A stretch of 64,000 nucleotides of DNA from Planococcus sp. CP5-4_YE (GCF_019042655.1 NZ_JAHPZO010000015.1:1-64000); one strand, 5' to 3'. Numbered from the stretch's first letter, positions 1-10,782 are shown. Numbers and translations: made by a program. Notes: generated by a model from the sequence alone, not told the origin.

Positions 1-14
1 AGTCCAGTGATGAT

Positions 15-105
<91 letters not shown>

Positions 106-109
<4 letters not shown>

Positions 110-161
110 AAGCGTGGCGACACGTGCAGCTGACGAATACTAATCGATCGAGGACTTAACC
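106..161 (+). rRNA. 3' end of 23S rRNA (fragment)
   Basis: The stretch carries the typical Bacillales 23S rRNA 3' terminus, including the segment GAATACTAATCGATCGAGGA followed by CTTAACC. Only about 55 bases are present. Upstream the sequence switches abruptly to the inverted 5S fragment through a shared GATGG, so the rest of the 23S gene is not in place. The spacer to the 5S gene (162-229) looks normal. Confidence 0.8.
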
Positions 162-229
162 AATAACTGAAATGCGTTTCCATAATTCAATGTCGATTTA
201 TCCAGTTTTGAGCGAACAAGCTCAAACCA

Positions 230-346
<117 letters not shown>

Positions 347-356
347 AAGTTGAAAG

Positions 357-392
357 GCCGTTACCGGTTCATTCCGGTAACGGCTTTTTTTT
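357..392 (+). terminator. rRNA operon terminator
   Basis: An 11-bp stem (GCCGTTACCGG with CCGGTAACGGC) and a six-base loop are followed by eight Ts. This is a strong intrinsic terminator right after 5S rRNA. Confidence 0.95.
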
Positions 393-460
393 GTATTTTA
401 AATTAAAAAAAGGATTGAAAATATACTATACAGGGAAAAAAGAACTGAGGTGAAGACTTT

Positions 461-706
461 ATGAAAGCAGGTTATTATACAGTAAAAACGGTCGAGAAAA
501 GAACTGCATTATTAGTTTCATTAAAAGATTCTGCTGAACAATATACTTATCCAGTTGCAGATTTCAATCATGATGTAAACAAAGGGGATACAGTAGAAGT
601 TTGGCAAGAAGGTACACGTTGGAGAACCAAGTATGTTGAAGAAAAAACCCGTTCGGTATCTAGTCATACTAAAGATTTTGTGAAACGAATAATGGATCAA
701 GAATGA
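461..706 (+). CDS. Small hypothetical protein, 81 aa
   Basis: Not recognised with confidence. The 81-residue protein has no signal peptide or membrane segment. It starts with a beta-rich stretch, followed by a GDTVEV turn around residue 42 that recalls small DUF3006-like proteins, and ends in a charged tail; this resemblance is weak. The start is supported by GAGGTGAAG about seven bases upstream. It is a single-gene unit between the rRNA terminator and its own terminator at 709-739, and is more AT-rich than the genes after clpC. It is probably a real gene because of the good ribosome binding site and the dedicated terminator. Confidence 0.7.
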   Translation: MKAGYYTVKTVEKRTALLVSLKDSAEQYTYPVADFNHDVNKGDTVEVWQEGTRWRTKYVEEKTRSVSSHTKDFVKRIMDQE

Positions 707-708
707 AG

Positions 709-739
709 AGTCTCGGGATATTCAACCCGGGACTTTTTC
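709..739 (+). terminator. Terminator of the 81-aa gene
   Basis: AGTCTCGGG pairs with CCCGGGACT (9 bp, one G-T) around an eight-base loop and is followed by a T run. It isolates the small gene from the ctsR operon. Confidence 0.85.
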
Positions 740-756
740 TACCTCAAACTAAGTAT

Positions 757-785
757 TTGATATCCGTAATACGCTTATGTATAAT
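757..785 (+). promoter_or_regulatory. ctsR operon promoter (sigma-A type)
   Basis: TTGATA at 757-762 and TATAAT at 780-785 are separated by 17 bases, a near-consensus vegetative promoter. The CtsR box begins three bases downstream of the -10, so bound CtsR would block this promoter. Confidence 0.85.
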
Positions 786-787
786 TA

Positions 788-804
788 AGTCAAATATAGT
801 CAAA
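788..804 (+). promoter_or_regulatory. CtsR operator (direct heptad repeat)
   Basis: Two AGTCAAA heptads separated by TAT match the CtsR operator consensus (A/GGTCAAA-NAN-A/GGTCAAA) without mismatch. A third partial copy, GTCAA at 805-809, abuts the second. The site overlaps the expected transcription start, so the operon should be autorepressed by CtsR and released on heat or protein stress. Confidence 0.92.
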
Positions 805-845
805 GTCAATCATTAGCGCATTTAAACGCTCAAGAGGTGAAAGCG

Positions 846-1331
846 ATGCGGAATATTTCAGATATAATTGAAGGTTATTTAAAAGAGATTATCGAAATAA
901 GCGGTAAGGATCGTATTGAAATTAAACGAAGTGAGGTTGCTGAGAAGTTTCAATGTGTTCCATCTCAAATTAATTATGTAATAAATACTAGGTTTACATT
1001 AGATCGTGGATATTTAGTTGAAAGTAAGCGTGGTGGGGGCGGATATATTCGTATTAAGAAAATACGCCTTCACAAAAAATCAGATTTGATTGCCCAAATT
1101 ATTAATAGGCTTGAAACTGGGGCTTCACAAACCATGGCGGAAGATATTGTATGGAGGCTTTTAAGTGAAGAAGTTATCTCAAAGCGTGAAGCTAAATTGA
1201 TTTTGAGTGCCATTGATCGTTCTACTCTCGGTCTGCCGCTACCTGTACGAGATGAAGTACGAGCGCGGATTCTAGTGGCGATGCTGTTTACTATTCAATA
1301 TGAGTCGAATGGGCAAGGAGTGATCAAGTGA
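846..1331 (+). CDS. ctsR: Transcriptional repressor CtsR
   Basis: CtsR represses class III heat-shock genes (clpC, clpP, clpE) as a dimer on heptad repeats. The protein (161 aa) starts MRNISDIIEGYLK, has the N-terminal winged helix-turn-helix with the glycine-rich wing RGGGGYI around residues 59-65, and a C-terminal dimerisation half. ATG 846 is chosen because GAGGTG at 834-839 is its ribosome binding site; a GTG at 837 lies inside that site. It is first in the operon and overlaps mcsA by four bases, as in Bacillus. Arginine phosphorylation by McsB would be expected to antagonise it (known for the family). Confidence 0.96.
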   Translation: MRNISDIIEGYLKEIIEISGKDRIEIKRSEVAEKFQCVPSQINYVINTRFTLDRGYLVESKRGGGGYIRIKKIRLHKKSDLIAQIINRLETGASQTMAEDIVWRLLSEEVISKREAKLILSAIDRSTLGLPLPVRDEVRARILVAMLFTIQYESNGQGVIK

Positions 1332-1861
1332 TTTGTGAACAATGTGGGGAACGGCCAGCTACAGTCATCGTGAAGCAAAACCAACAGGGCCATTTAACAG
1401 AAAAACACCTCTGTCATGTTTGTGCGGCGGAGAATCATAATATCAATTTTTCTTTTGATCAAGACCCTATGGCGATCCATAATTTGTTAGCTAATTGGTT
1501 TCCAAAGCAGCAGGCCGCTGTAAGTCCTGTAAAAAAAGAAGTTCTAATTTGCCCATCTTGCGGGTTTACTTTCCAAAAATTCTTGAATCTTGGCAAGTTT
1601 GGCTGCTCTGAATGTTACAGTACCTTCTCGCCTCAACTAAATGAGATTTTAAAAAGGGTACAAAATGGGAATACAGAACACACCGGAAAGATTCCTGCTT
1701 CTTACGGAACAACATTGAAAATCAAAAAGGAAATTGAAGAATTGAGAAAGCAAATGCAGGCTGCGATACAAGATGAGAACTTTGAAGAAGCTGCAAGGCT
1801 GCGAGATCAAGTTAAGGTCTTGAATGAGAAGCTTGAAGGAGGTGGGGATGTTGGTAATTGA
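1328..1861 (+). CDS. mcsA: McsA, activator of the arginine kinase McsB
   Basis: McsA binds and activates McsB and helps to control CtsR. In the 177 aa, zinc-binding CxxC pairs are visible at C3/C6, C29/C32, C75/C78 and C93/C96. A C-terminal UvrB/UvrC-type coiled coil (about residues 135-170, with ENFEEAARLRDQ) follows. The start is GTG, overlapping the ctsR stop by four bases, with AGGAG upstream, so the two genes are translationally coupled. The full length and all cysteine pairs indicate an active protein. Confidence 0.95.
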   Translation: MICEQCGERPATVIVKQNQQGHLTEKHLCHVCAAENHNINFSFDQDPMAIHNLLANWFPKQQAAVSPVKKEVLICPSCGFTFQKFLNLGKFGCSECYSTFSPQLNEILKRVQNGNTEHTGKIPASYGTTLKIKKEIEELRKQMQAAIQDENFEEAARLRDQVKVLNEKLEGGGDVGN

Positions 1862-2942
1862 TCGTTTCCTTCAAACCCGTGCAAGCAGTTGGATGGCTAA
1901 TAACGGCGAACACGTCGATATCGCTATGAGTACGAGAATCCGACTAGCACGAAATTTAGACGAGTTTAAATTTCCTTATGCATTTTCTGAAGATGAAGCA
2001 TTGAAAGTTGATAAAGCCGTTTCTTCGGTCTTACTGGATAAGGGAAAGGAAGTTGGATACGGTTTTACTCATATCAATATTGAAGAATTAAATGACCTTC
2101 AGCGTGAAGTATTAGTAGAAAAACACTTAATTAGCCCTTATTTAGCGAATAGCCAGCATTCCAGTGCTGTCTTATTATCGGATGAAGAAGAGCTTAGCGT
2201 TATGGTCAATGAAGAAGATCACATGCGGATCCAAAGTTTACAGTCAGGCTTTCATCTACAGGAAGCATATAACATAGCAAATAAAATGGATTCGCTTTTG
2301 GAAGAACACCTTTCTTACGCCTTTCATGAAAAGTTTGGTTATTTGACCAGTTGTCCTACAAACACCGGTACAGGAATGCGTGCTTCTGTCATGCTTCATT
2401 TGCCAGCTTTAACAATGTCCCATCAAATCAACCGGATCATCCCGGCTATATCCCGTCTGGGGATGGTTGTGAGAGGGATTTATGGTGAGGGAAGTGAAGC
2501 GCTTGGGAATGTGTACCAGATTTCCAATCAAGTGACTCTAGGGAAATCGGAGTATGAGATTTTGCAGGATTTGCAAAACATGACAGAGCAGATTATTGAA
2601 CAGGAACGAAGAGCAAGGGAAGCATTGAATGCGAATTCGCCGCTGCTTTTGGAAGATAGGGTTTATCGGTCGTTAGGTGTGTTGACTCACGCCCGGCTGT
2701 TAAATACAGAAGAGGCAGCTACTTGTTTATCGGATGTCAGGCTTGGCATTGACCTTGATCTGATTACAAATGTGGATATGTCGATATTAAATGAACTGAT
2801 GGTCTTTATGCAGCCTGCCTTTTTACAGCAGTATGCAGGGCGTCCATTGGAAGCGAAGGAACGGGACCTTGCCCGGGCGGAATTGTTTCGGGAGAGGTTA
2901 GCTGATAACGGGATAAATACAAAAGGAGAGGATTTTGCATGA
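1848..2942 (+). CDS. mcsB: Protein arginine kinase McsB
   Basis: McsB phosphorylates arginine residues on proteins, marking them for ClpC-ClpP degradation. The 364 aa match the usual length of about 363. The phosphagen-kinase-like catalytic domain shows [10 protein letters not shown] near the N-terminus and [17 protein letters not shown] around residues 174-190, both nucleotide-binding elements. ATG 1848 is chosen for GGAGG at 1838-1842; an upstream ATG at 1824 in the same frame has no good site. The gene overlaps the 3' end of mcsA by 14 bases and clpC by four, so all three are probably coupled. Confidence 0.96.
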   Translation: MLVIDRFLQTRASSWMANNGEHVDIAMSTRIRLARNLDEFKFPYAFSEDEALKVDKAVSSVLLDKGKEVGYGFTHINIEELNDLQREVLVEKHLISPYLANSQHSSAVLLSDEEELSVMVNEEDHMRIQSLQSGFHLQEAYNIANKMDSLLEEHLSYAFHEKFGYLTSCPTNTGTGMRASVMLHLPALTMSHQINRIIPAISRLGMVVRGIYGEGSEALGNVYQISNQVTLGKSEYEILQDLQNMTEQIIEQERRAREALNANSPLLLEDRVYRSLGVLTHARLLNTEEAATCLSDVRLGIDLDLITNVDMSILNELMVFMQPAFLQQYAGRPLEAKERDLARAELFRERLADNGINTKGEDFA

Positions 2943-5383
2943 TGTTCAACCGATTTACACAACGCGCACAAAAAGTTCTTCAATTAGCTCAAGAAGAGGC
3001 AATCCGCATGAAGCACGAATCGATCGGAACTGAGCATATTCTGCTTGGTTTGATCCGTGAAGGCGGCGGAATCGCTGCAAAAGCTCTTGAAGCAATTGAA
3101 GTGAATACACAATTGATCGAAGACGGTGTCAAAGAACTAGTTGGGGTCGGCGAAAAAGATGTCGGGCCGATTGTTCATTATACGCCGCGTGCTAAAAAAG
3201 TGATCGAGCTGTCGGTCGACGAATCCCGCAAGCTTGGGCACTCTTATATCGGAACAGAGCATTTACTGCTTGCTTTAATTCGTGAAGGCGAAGGCGTGGC
3301 GGCACGAGTTCTTGGGAATGCCGGTGTCAGCTTGAATAAAGCGCGCCAGCAAGTATTGCAGCTACTTGGCAGCAACGAACAAGCATCGACTGGCACGAGC
3401 CCGAATGCTTCTGCCAATACACCGACTTTGGACGGCTTGGCACGTGATTTGACACAAGTAGCGCGTGAAGGAAGCCTGGATCCGGTAATTGGGCGCAGTG
3501 ACGAAATCACGCGTGTGATTGAAGTATTGAGCCGCAGAACAAAAAACAACCCGGTATTGATCGGGGAGCCTGGTGTCGGTAAAACGGCGATTGCAGAAGG
3601 GCTTGCCCAGCAAATCGTTAATAATGAAATTCCAGAAACGCTTCGAGACAAACGGGTGATGGTGCTTGATATGGGTACGGTAGTTGCCGGAACGAAATAC
3701 CGCGGCGAGTTTGAAGACCGCTTGAAAAAAGTGATGGATGAAATACGCCAAGCAGGCAATGTCATTCTCTTCATTGATGAGCTTCATACATTGATCGGAG
3801 CTGGTGGAGCTGAAGGAGCGATTGATGCTTCGAATATCTTGAAACCATCGCTTGCACGCGGCGAATTGCAGTGTATCGGTGCGACAACGCTGGATGAATA
3901 CCGCAAGTACATCGAGAAAGATGCAGCGCTTGAGCGCCGTTTCCAGCCGATTCAAGTGGATGAGCCGACGGTTGAGGAGTCAATCGAGATCATTAAAGGC
4001 TTGCGCGACCGCTACGAAGCGCATCACCGTGTAAAAATTACCGATGAAGCGATTGTTGCGGCAGCTAAAATGTCTGACCGTTATATTTCTGACCGCTTCT
4101 TGCCGGACAAAGCGATCGATTTGATCGATGAGGCTGGTTCAAAAGTGCGTTTGCGTTCATATACCACTCCGCCTGATTTGAAAGAGCTTGAAGCCCGTCT
4201 TGAGGCTGCGCGTTCTGAAAAGAATGAAGCGGTGCAGAGCCAGGAATTCGAAAAAGCCGCTTCTCTTCGCGATGCAGAGCAAAAGCTGAAAGATGAGCTC
4301 GACCAGACGAAGAAAGAGTGGAAAGAAAAGCAAGGCAAAGAAGAGTCTGAAGTGACTGTCGAAGATATTGCGAAAGTTGTCTCTATGTGGACGGGCGTGC
4401 CGGTATCGAGGTTGGCGCAGACAGAATCCGATAAATTACTTAATTTGGAGCAGATCCTCCATAGCCGCGTAATTGGCCAGGATGAAGCGGTGACTTCGAT
4501 TTCAAAAGCGATCCGCCGTGCGCGTGCAGGTTTGAAAGATCCGAAACGCCCGATTGGCTCGTTCATTTTTCTTGGGCCTACGGGAGTCGGGAAAACAGAA
4601 CTTGCGAAAGCTTTGGCTGAGTCGATGTTCGGGGATGAAGATGCGATGATCCGCATCGATATGTCCGAGTACATGGAACGCCATACGACTTCACGCCTTG
4701 TTGGTTCACCTCCAGGCTATGTCGGCTATGAAGAAGGCGGTCAGTTGACGGAGAAAGTCCGCAGAAAGCCATATTCAGTGGTCTTACTCGATGAGATCGA
4801 AAAAGCCCATCCTGAAGTTTTCAATATCCTCTTGCAAGTTCTTGAAGACGGGCATTTGACTGACTCCAAAGGACGCCGCGTCGATTTCCGTAATACGGTA
4901 ATCATCATGACGTCGAACGTCGGGGCACAGGAATTGAAATATAATAAGTACGTAGGATTTAACTTGGAAGATTCGAAGACGGATTATAAAGACATGAAAG
5001 GCAAGATGCTTGCGGAATTGAAGAAAGCATTCCGCCCTGAATTCTTGAACCGTGTCGACGATATGATTGTCTTCCATTCACTTGAGAAAAAAGATTTGCG
5101 CAAGATTGTCGAGCTGATGACCGAGCAACTGACGGGTCGTTTGAAAGAACAGGATATCGATCTGGAGCTGACAGAGGCAGCGCTTGATAAAATTGCCAAA
5201 GAGGGGTATGATCCGGAATACGGAGCACGTCCTTTGCGCCGCTCACTTCAAAAACATGTCGAAGACCGTTTGTCTGAAGAGTTGTTGAAAGGCACAGCAA
5301 TTGCCGGGCAAAAAATTATCTTCGATGTACAGGACGATGAATTCGTTGTCCGTACGAATGAAGGGGCCGTAGAGAAATCGTAA
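2939..5383 (+). CDS. clpC: ATP-dependent Clp protease ATP-binding subunit ClpC
   Basis: ClpC is a Hsp100 unfoldase that feeds ClpP and recognises arginine-phosphorylated and adaptor-bound substrates. In 814 aa there is a double Clp-N repeat (about 1-145), a first AAA domain with Walker A GEPGVGKT at 209-216, a UVR-type middle domain (about 415-465), and a second AAA domain with GPTGVGKT at 546-553 and a C-terminal D2 small domain. Two start codons, ATG 2939 and 2942, are possible behind AAAGGAGAGG; the first gives MMF as in Bacillus. It is the last gene of the CtsR operon before a strong terminator. Confidence 0.97.
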   Translation: MMFNRFTQRAQKVLQLAQEEAIRMKHESIGTEHILLGLIREGGGIAAKALEAIEVNTQLIEDGVKELVGVGEKDVGPIVHYTPRAKKVIELSVDESRKLGHSYIGTEHLLLALIREGEGVAARVLGNAGVSLNKARQQVLQLLGSNEQASTGTSPNASANTPTLDGLARDLTQVAREGSLDPVIGRSDEITRVIEVLSRRTKNNPVLIGEPGVGKTAIAEGLAQQIVNNEIPETLRDKRVMVLDMGTVVAGTKYRGEFEDRLKKVMDEIRQAGNVILFIDELHTLIGAGGAEGAIDASNILKPSLARGELQCIGATTLDEYRKYIEKDAALERRFQPIQVDEPTVEESIEIIKGLRDRYEAHHRVKITDEAIVAAAKMSDRYISDRFLPDKAIDLIDEAGSKVRLRSYTTPPDLKELEARLEAARSEKNEAVQSQEFEKAASLRDAEQKLKDELDQTKKEWKEKQGKEESEVTVEDIAKVVSMWTGVPVSRLAQTESDKLLNLEQILHSRVIGQDEAVTSISKAIRRARAGLKDPKRPIGSFIFLGPTGVGKTELAKALAESMFGDEDAMIRIDMSEYMERHTTSRLVGSPPGYVGYEEGGQLTEKVRRKPYSVVLLDEIEKAHPEVFNILLQVLEDGHLTDSKGRRVDFRNTVIIMTSNVGAQELKYNKYVGFNLEDSKTDYKDMKGKMLAELKKAFRPEFLNRVDDMIVFHSLEKKDLRKIVELMTEQLTGRLKEQDIDLELTEAALDKIAKEGYDPEYGARPLRRSLQKHVEDRLSEELLKGTAIAGQKIIFDVQDDEFVVRTNEGAVEKS

Positions 5384-5393
5384 CGATATCCCG

Positions 5394-5423
5394 CCCGCCG
5401 GATATGTCTCCGGCGGGTTTTTT
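5394..5423 (+). terminator. Terminator after clpC
   Basis: CCCGCCGG and CCGGCGGG pair around an eight-base loop, with six Ts. It ends the stress operon, so radA would need another promoter or readthrough; no clear promoter is seen in the 20 bases before its ribosome binding site. Confidence 0.92.
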
Positions 5424-5442
5424 CTATATATAGGAGGTAACT

Positions 5443-6825
5443 ATGGCGAAGAAAAAAATAAAGTTCATCTGCCAGTCCTGCGGTTATGAATCCGCAAAAT
5501 GGATGGGGAAATGCCCAGGTTGTGCGGCGTGGAATACGATGACAGAAGAAACGGAAGTTGCAGCACCAAAAGGCACAAGAGGCGCATTCCAGCACAGCGC
5601 GCCACAAATTGCCCAAAAAGCGACACCAATCAATTCGATTGAAACGAAAGAAGAGCCGAGGACGAAAACCGAAATGGAAGAATTGAATCGCGTGCTTGGT
5701 GGCGGTATTGTTTCGGGTTCGCTTGTTTTGATTGGGGGCGACCCAGGTATCGGGAAATCGACTTTGCTATTGCAAGTTTCAGCGCTTCTCGCGAAAGCCG
5801 GCAAGAAAGTATTGTATATTTCGGGTGAGGAGTCGATTCGCCAGACGAAAATGCGGGCGGAACGGCTGGATGCTGTTTCGGGAGACTTATTAATTTTTGC
5901 GGAAACTAATTTGGAGTTGATCCATCATACAATTGAAGAAGTAGAGCCGGATTTCGTCATCGTCGATTCGATTCAGACAGTTTACCATCCGGAAGTGACA
6001 TCTGCGCCGGGTAGTGTGACGCAAGTGCGTGAAAGCACGGCGGAATTGATGAGGGTGGCGAAAACGAAAAATATCGCGATTTTCCTGGTCGGCCACGTAA
6101 CGAAAGAAGGGCAAATCGCCGGACCTCGTATCTTGGAGCATATGGTGGATACGGTATTGTACTTTGAAGGAGAGCGGCATCATACGTACCGCATTTTGCG
6201 CAGTGTCAAAAACCGCTTCGGTTCGACGAATGAAATTGCGATTTTTGAGATGCTGCAAGGCGGGTTGAAAGAAGTGTTGAACCCTTCCGAGTTATTCTTG
6301 CAAGAACGTTCGAGCGGGACAGCGGGATCGACGGTTGTCGCTTCTATGGAAGGGACACGGCCGATACTGGTGGAAATCCAGGCGTTGGTGACGCCCTCGA
6401 GCTTTAATTATCCGAAGCGGATGGCGACTGGGATTGACCAAAACCGGGTGTCATTATTGATGGCGGTGCTTGAGAAGCGTGTCGGCTTGATGCTGCAGTC
6501 GCAAGATGCATACATTAAGGTGGCAGGCGGTGTAAAACTGGATGAACCGGCGATCGATCTGGCGGTGCTCGCGAGCATCGTCTCGAGTTTCCGAGATATT
6601 GCACCGAAAGTGGATGACTGCATTATCGGGGAAGTTGGGCTGACTGGCGAGGTGCGACGGGTGTCGCGCATTGAGCAGCGAGTGCAGGAAGCAGCGAAGC
6701 TCGGTTTTAAACGCGCCATCATTCCGAAATCGAATATGGGTGGTTGGGATTTTCCGGAAGGAATACGCGTCGTTGGTGTGGAAACTATAAACGAGGCGTT
6801 GAAGGAATTATTCCCGCAACAATAA
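5443..6825 (+). CDS. radA: DNA repair protein RadA
   Basis: RadA (Sms) is a RecA-like ATPase that helps branch migration and processing of recombination intermediates. The 460 aa contain an N-terminal zinc finger (C10, C13, C24, C27), Walker [10 protein letters not shown] at 99-107, the RadA-specific KNRFG motif at 256-260, and a C-terminal Lon-protease-like domain that is structural in this family. The start follows AGGAGGT closely. In Bacillus the next gene is disA; here disA is missing and a terminator-like hairpin follows. Confidence 0.97.
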   Translation: MAKKKIKFICQSCGYESAKWMGKCPGCAAWNTMTEETEVAAPKGTRGAFQHSAPQIAQKATPINSIETKEEPRTKTEMEELNRVLGGGIVSGSLVLIGGDPGIGKSTLLLQVSALLAKAGKKVLYISGEESIRQTKMRAERLDAVSGDLLIFAETNLELIHHTIEEVEPDFVIVDSIQTVYHPEVTSAPGSVTQVRESTAELMRVAKTKNIAIFLVGHVTKEGQIAGPRILEHMVDTVLYFEGERHHTYRILRSVKNRFGSTNEIAIFEMLQGGLKEVLNPSELFLQERSSGTAGSTVVASMEGTRPILVEIQALVTPSSFNYPKRMATGIDQNRVSLLMAVLEKRVGLMLQSQDAYIKVAGGVKLDEPAIDLAVLASIVSSFRDIAPKVDDCIIGEVGLTGEVRRVSRIEQRVQEAAKLGFKRAIIPKSNMGGWDFPEGIRVVGVETINEALKELFPQQ

Positions 6826-6848
6826 GGGGCAGCGATGCCTCTTTTTTT
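6824..6848 (+). terminator. Probable terminator after radA
   Basis: A short stem GGGGCA/TGCCTC with a GCGA loop is followed by seven Ts; the As before it extend the pairing into the Ts. It is weaker than the other terminators here. Confidence 0.65.
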
Positions 6849-6927
6849 CTATTGTTGGCAGCGTAGGGCTATGCAGAGAGTTTCATAAATAAAACGTGTA
6901 TAATACCAGGAGAAGGAGGTGAAATGG

Positions 6928-8028
6928 ATGCTTCGAAAAATTATTCAGCTATTATTTTTATTAATCGGCGCTACGGTTGGAATTTTGTTTTTGCCATATG
7001 CTTTTGAACTTATTTCTATTTCTAATAATCCTTGGATCAACAACCCGTATGTTGCTGCAATTATCGGTGCTGCAATTTTTTATGTCTTGTCATTATTATT
7101 CGTCGATTCGATTGTCCATTTTATGAAATGGATGGAGGGTAAATTGCTCCATGCCCCGACAGCGGATTTGCTATTTGGCACAGTAGGGATGATTATTGGC
7201 TTGGTGGTTGCCTTTTTGTTCGGCTTTGCCTTAAACACTATTGATTTGCCGTTAATTGCGACGGTTGCACCGATCATTCTTTCCGTTGTTCTCGGTTATT
7301 TGGGATTCCAGGTCGGTTTCCAAAAGCGCGATGAACTAATGGGGATGCTTGCGCCTGCCAAACTAGCGAGCGGCAAAAAGCCGGAAGATGAACCGGTGGA
7401 AAAATCGGTTTATAAATTGCTCGATACGAGCGTTATCATCGATGGGCGGATTGCGGATATTTCAGAGACCGGATTTATGGAAGGGATCTTTGTGGTACCG
7501 CAATTTGTCATTGCAGAGCTTCAACATATTGCGGATTCGTCTGACACGTTGAAGCGCACACGCGGCAGACGGGGGCTTGATATCCTGAAGCGCCTGCAGA
7601 CAGAGCGCGTGGGAGCGATTATGATTACAGAAGAGGATTTCGGCGATGCGGCTGAAGTCGATATGAAGCTCATGCGTGCCGCTCAGAAAATGGGCGGGAA
7701 AGTTGTGACGAACGATTTTAATTTGAATAAAGTATGTGAGCTTCATAATGTGCCGGTATTAAATATCAATGACCTTGCCAATGCAGTGAAGCCGGTCGTC
7801 ATACCGGGCGAGGAAATGCATGTGGTCGTCATTAAAGACGGCAAGGAGCAAAATCAAGGCGTCGCTTATTTGGATGATGGTACGATGATTGTCATTGAAG
7901 AAGGCAAAGGCCATATTGGCGAGGCGATCGATGTCGTGGTCACGAGCGTATTGCAGACCTCTGCGGGGCGGATGATCTTTGCCAAACCCAAGGGGCTCGC
8001 TGTGAAGAAAAATGGATCAAAAAAATAA
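6928..8028 (+). CDS. PIN and TRAM domain membrane protein (YacL-like)
   Basis: This is the YacL family of membrane-anchored putative ribonucleases; the biological role is not settled. In 366 aa, four hydrophobic segments lie in the first 130 residues. A PIN nuclease domain follows (LLDTSVIIDGR around residue 156, then conserved acidic residues such as VVTNDFNLNK), and a C-terminal TRAM-like RNA-binding segment ends it. ATG 6928 is preferred: AAGGAGG at 6913-6919 is spaced eight bases from it, while the GTG at 6919 lies inside that site. The gene sits 12 bases before ispD, as in Bacillus. Confidence 0.9.
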   Translation: MLRKIIQLLFLLIGATVGILFLPYAFELISISNNPWINNPYVAAIIGAAIFYVLSLLFVDSIVHFMKWMEGKLLHAPTADLLFGTVGMIIGLVVAFLFGFALNTIDLPLIATVAPIILSVVLGYLGFQVGFQKRDELMGMLAPAKLASGKKPEDEPVEKSVYKLLDTSVIIDGRIADISETGFMEGIFVVPQFVIAELQHIADSSDTLKRTRGRRGLDILKRLQTERVGAIMITEEDFGDAAEVDMKLMRAAQKMGGKVVTNDFNLNKVCELHNVPVLNINDLANAVKPVVIPGEEMHVVVIKDGKEQNQGVAYLDDGTMIVIEEGKGHIGEAIDVVVTSVLQTSAGRMIFAKPKGLAVKKNGSKK

Positions 8029-8040
8029 AGGATGTCTGTC

Positions 8041-8733
8041 ATGAAATATACAGTCGTATTGCCTGCTGCCGGCAGTGGAAAACGAATGAAAGCCGATCGC
8101 AATAAATTGTTGTTGGAGCTTTCCGGCAAGCCAATTTTCATTTATACATTGGAAGTGTTCGATCGGGACCCGGATTGCGAAGGTATGTGGCTTGCGGTCA
8201 AGGCAGATGAGCGCGAGCTGATTGAACAATACGTCGAGCGGTATAGAATCAAGAAGGTCAAAGGCTATGCGACAGGCGGTGCTGAGCGCCAGGACAGTGT
8301 GCGGGCAGGCCTTGAGATGGCTGGGCAGTCTGAAGTCGTTCTCGTGCATGATGCTGCGCGCCCGTTCATCAGCCCTGGCGTTATTCGTGAATTGGTGGAG
8401 CAAGCAAATGAATCGGGTGCTGCGATTGCCGGTGTGCCGGTAAAAGACACGATCAAAAAAGTTCGCGAAAGCGTTATTACCGAAACGGTGAATCGCGCGG
8501 AGCTGTGGATGATCCAGACGCCTCAGGCCTTCCGCTATGAACTATTGATGGAAGCGGCGCAGCGAGCCAAAGCCGACGGGTTCCTCGGGACGGACGAGGC
8601 GATGCTTGTAGAAAGGATGGGGCACCCGGTGCAGATTGTCGAAAGCACCTATGAAAACGTCAAAATGACGACACCGGATGATTTGATTTATGGAAAAGCG
8701 ATTCTGGCGAGTCGATTACAGGAGGAAAAGTGA
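8041..8733 (+). CDS. ispD: 2-C-methyl-D-erythritol 4-phosphate cytidylyltransferase
   Basis: IspD joins CTP and methylerythritol phosphate in the non-mevalonate isoprenoid pathway. The 230 aa show the nucleotide-binding PAAGSGKRM motif at 8-16, a conserved VHDAARPF segment and DTIKKV. The start at 8041 is preferred because AAAGGA at 8027-8032 is then spaced eight bases away; ATG 8032 would overlap this site. It overlaps ispF by one base, so two consecutive-pathway enzymes are coupled. Confidence 0.95.
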   Translation: MKYTVVLPAAGSGKRMKADRNKLLLELSGKPIFIYTLEVFDRDPDCEGMWLAVKADERELIEQYVERYRIKKVKGYATGGAERQDSVRAGLEMAGQSEVVLVHDAARPFISPGVIRELVEQANESGAAIAGVPVKDTIKKVRESVITETVNRAELWMIQTPQAFRYELLMEAAQRAKADGFLGTDEAMLVERMGHPVQIVESTYENVKMTTPDDLIYGKAILASRLQEEK

Positions 8734-9233
8734 TGATACGAATTGGACAAGGTTACGATGTGCATCAATTGGCAGAAGGGCGCCCGTTTATTCTAGGTGG
8801 TGTTGAAATCGAACACGACCGCGGGCTTCTCGGCCATTCGGATGCGGATGTGCTATTGCACACGATTACAGATGCCGCACTCGGCGCAATTGGCGGAGGC
8901 GACATCGGCAAACATTTCCCGGATACCGATCCGGAATTCAAAGATGCCGATTCCAAGAAATTGCTGACGCATATTTGGGAGTACGTGAAAGAACAAGGCT
9001 ATGAACTAGGCAATGTGGATTGCACAGTTATTGCACAAAAGCCGAAACTTGCACCATATATCGAGCAAATACGTGCATCAATTGCCGAATTATTAGAAGC
9101 GGATGTTTCACAAGTGAATGTTAAAGCGACGACGTCTGAACACCTTGGATTTACGGGCCGCGAAGAAGGCATCGCTGCGCTTGCGGTGATTTTGTTGAAC
9201 CAACGCCCGCTTTCGCTGGACGTCCCCGAGTGA
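8733..9233 (+). CDS. ispF: 2-C-methyl-D-erythritol 2,4-cyclodiphosphate synthase
   Basis: IspF is the cyclase of the methylerythritol phosphate pathway and works as a trimer with zinc. Of 166 aa, the metal ligands D9, H11 and H43 are present in GYDVH and LLHTITDA, as is the LGHSDADV segment and the C-terminal [18 protein letters not shown] 8733 follows GGAGG at 8721-8725; the GTG at 8730 is too close to it. Pathway partner ispD lies directly upstream. Confidence 0.96.
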   Translation: MIRIGQGYDVHQLAEGRPFILGGVEIEHDRGLLGHSDADVLLHTITDAALGAIGGGDIGKHFPDTDPEFKDADSKKLLTHIWEYVKEQGYELGNVDCTVIAQKPKLAPYIEQIRASIAELLEADVSQVNVKATTSEHLGFTGREEGIAALAVILLNQRPLSLDVPE

Positions 9234-9275
9234 TAGAATAATTAAAGGATTAAGGCTATTTTAGGAGGAAATCAA

Positions 9276-10739
9276 ATGACACAAGAAACACGCGTACGCT
9301 ATGCACCGAGCCCGACTGGCCATTTACATATCGGTGGAGCCCGCACAGCGCTATTTAACTATTTGTATGCACGCCACATGAACGGCAAATTTATCGTTCG
9401 GATCGAAGACACAGATACCGCGCGCAATATCGAAACGGGTGTCATGTCCCAGATCGACAACTTGAAATGGCTTGGCATCAAGCACGATGAGTCGATTGAT
9501 GTCGGTGGTGAGTACGGCCCGTACCGCCAAATGGAGCGTTTGGATATCTATAAAAAATATGCCGATGAGTTATTGGCGAAAGGCGATATTTACAAATGTT
9601 TCTGTACGCCGGATACGCTCGAGACAGAACGTGAAGCTCAGCGCGCCTCTGGCATAGCAGCTCCTCAATATAGCGGTACTTGCCGCAATTTGACAGCAGA
9701 AGAAGTGGCTGCAAAAGAAGCGGCCGGCGAGACGTTTTCACTACGCATGAAAGTGCCGACAGATGTCACCTATAAATTCGATGATATGGTGCGCGGCGAG
9801 ATTTCATTTGAATCTAAAGATGTCGGCGACTGGGTTGTCGTGAAGACGAACGGCATTCCGACCTATAACTTCGCGGTGGTCATTGATGATCATTTGATGA
9901 AGATCACTCACGTGTTCCGCGGCGAAGAGCATTTGTCGAACACGCCGAAACAACAAATGGTTTACGATTCATTCGGCTGGGATCATCCAACTTACGGACA
10001 TATGACTTTGATCGTCAATGAAGACCGTAAGAAGCTGTCGAAACGTGATGAGTCGATCATCCAGTTTATCTCCCAGTACAGAGACCTTGGCTATATTCCA
10101 GAAGCGCTATTTAACTTCTTTGCGCTACTCGGCTGGTCTCCGGAAGGCGAAGAAGAGATCTTCTCGAAAGATGAATTGATCCGCATTTTCGATACCGAGC
10201 GTTTGTCGAAGTCGCCATCGATGTTTGATAAGCAGAAACTGACATGGATGAACAACCAATACATTAAGCAAATGTCGCTTGACGAAGTCGTCAGCTTGGC
10301 GTTGCCACATCTGCAAAAAGCAGGCAAGCTGCCGAAGGAGTTATCTGAAGAGCAAGCGGAGTGGGCTGAAAAATTGATCGCCTTGTACCATGACCAATTA
10401 AGCTTCGGCGCAGAGATCGTCGAGTTGTCCGATTTGTTCTTCACTGATGACCTTCATTACGGCGAAGCCGAAAAAGAAGTGTTGAGCGGCGAACAGGTAT
10501 CGGAAGTCATGGCTGCTTTCAAAGAGCAGTTGGCCTCTCTTGATGCGTTCGAGCCGGCTGAAATCAAATCTGCGATCAAAGCAGTTCAAAAAGCGACCGG
10601 CCATAAAGGGAAGAACCTCTTCATGCCGATCCGCGTCGTGACGACAGGGCAGACGCACGGCCCAGAATTGCCAGATGCGATTGCGCTACTTGGCAAGGAC
10701 AAAGCGATTGCGCGAGTTGGCCAATACGCAGGGGCATAA
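9276..10739 (+). CDS. gltX: Glutamyl-tRNA synthetase
   Basis: GltX charges tRNA-Glu; in Bacillales the enzyme also misacylates tRNA-Gln for GatCAB (family knowledge). The class I synthetase of 487 aa shows the HIGH-type motif HIGG at 18-21 and KLSKR at 253-257, and the usual alpha-helical anticodon-binding domain at the C-terminus. AGGAGG lies eight bases before the ATG. It is followed by a new promoter and a T-box leader, so it ends its transcription unit or reads into the leader. Confidence 0.97.
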   Translation: MTQETRVRYAPSPTGHLHIGGARTALFNYLYARHMNGKFIVRIEDTDTARNIETGVMSQIDNLKWLGIKHDESIDVGGEYGPYRQMERLDIYKKYADELLAKGDIYKCFCTPDTLETEREAQRASGIAAPQYSGTCRNLTAEEVAAKEAAGETFSLRMKVPTDVTYKFDDMVRGEISFESKDVGDWVVVKTNGIPTYNFAVVIDDHLMKITHVFRGEEHLSNTPKQQMVYDSFGWDHPTYGHMTLIVNEDRKKLSKRDESIIQFISQYRDLGYIPEALFNFFALLGWSPEGEEEIFSKDELIRIFDTERLSKSPSMFDKQKLTWMNNQYIKQMSLDEVVSLALPHLQKAGKLPKELSEEQAEWAEKLIALYHDQLSFGAEIVELSDLFFTDDLHYGEAEKEVLSGEQVSEVMAAFKEQLASLDAFEPAEIKSAIKAVQKATGHKGKNLFMPIRVVTTGQTHGPELPDAIALLGKDKAIARVGQYAGA

Positions 10740-10743
10740 AGTT

Positions 10744-10771
10744 TTGACTTATGCGCAGAAGCGTGTACAAT
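10744..10771 (+). promoter_or_regulatory. Promoter of the cysE operon
   Basis: TTGACT at 10744-10749 and TACAAT at 10766-10771, 16 bases apart, lie just upstream of the T-box leader. Confidence 0.75.
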
Positions 10772-10782
10772 GAATTTACCAA

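Noticed and set aside
3244-3955. Long minus-strand open frames inside clpC
   Set aside because: Shadow frames of the clpC coding sequence, with no start signals and composition explained by codon bias.
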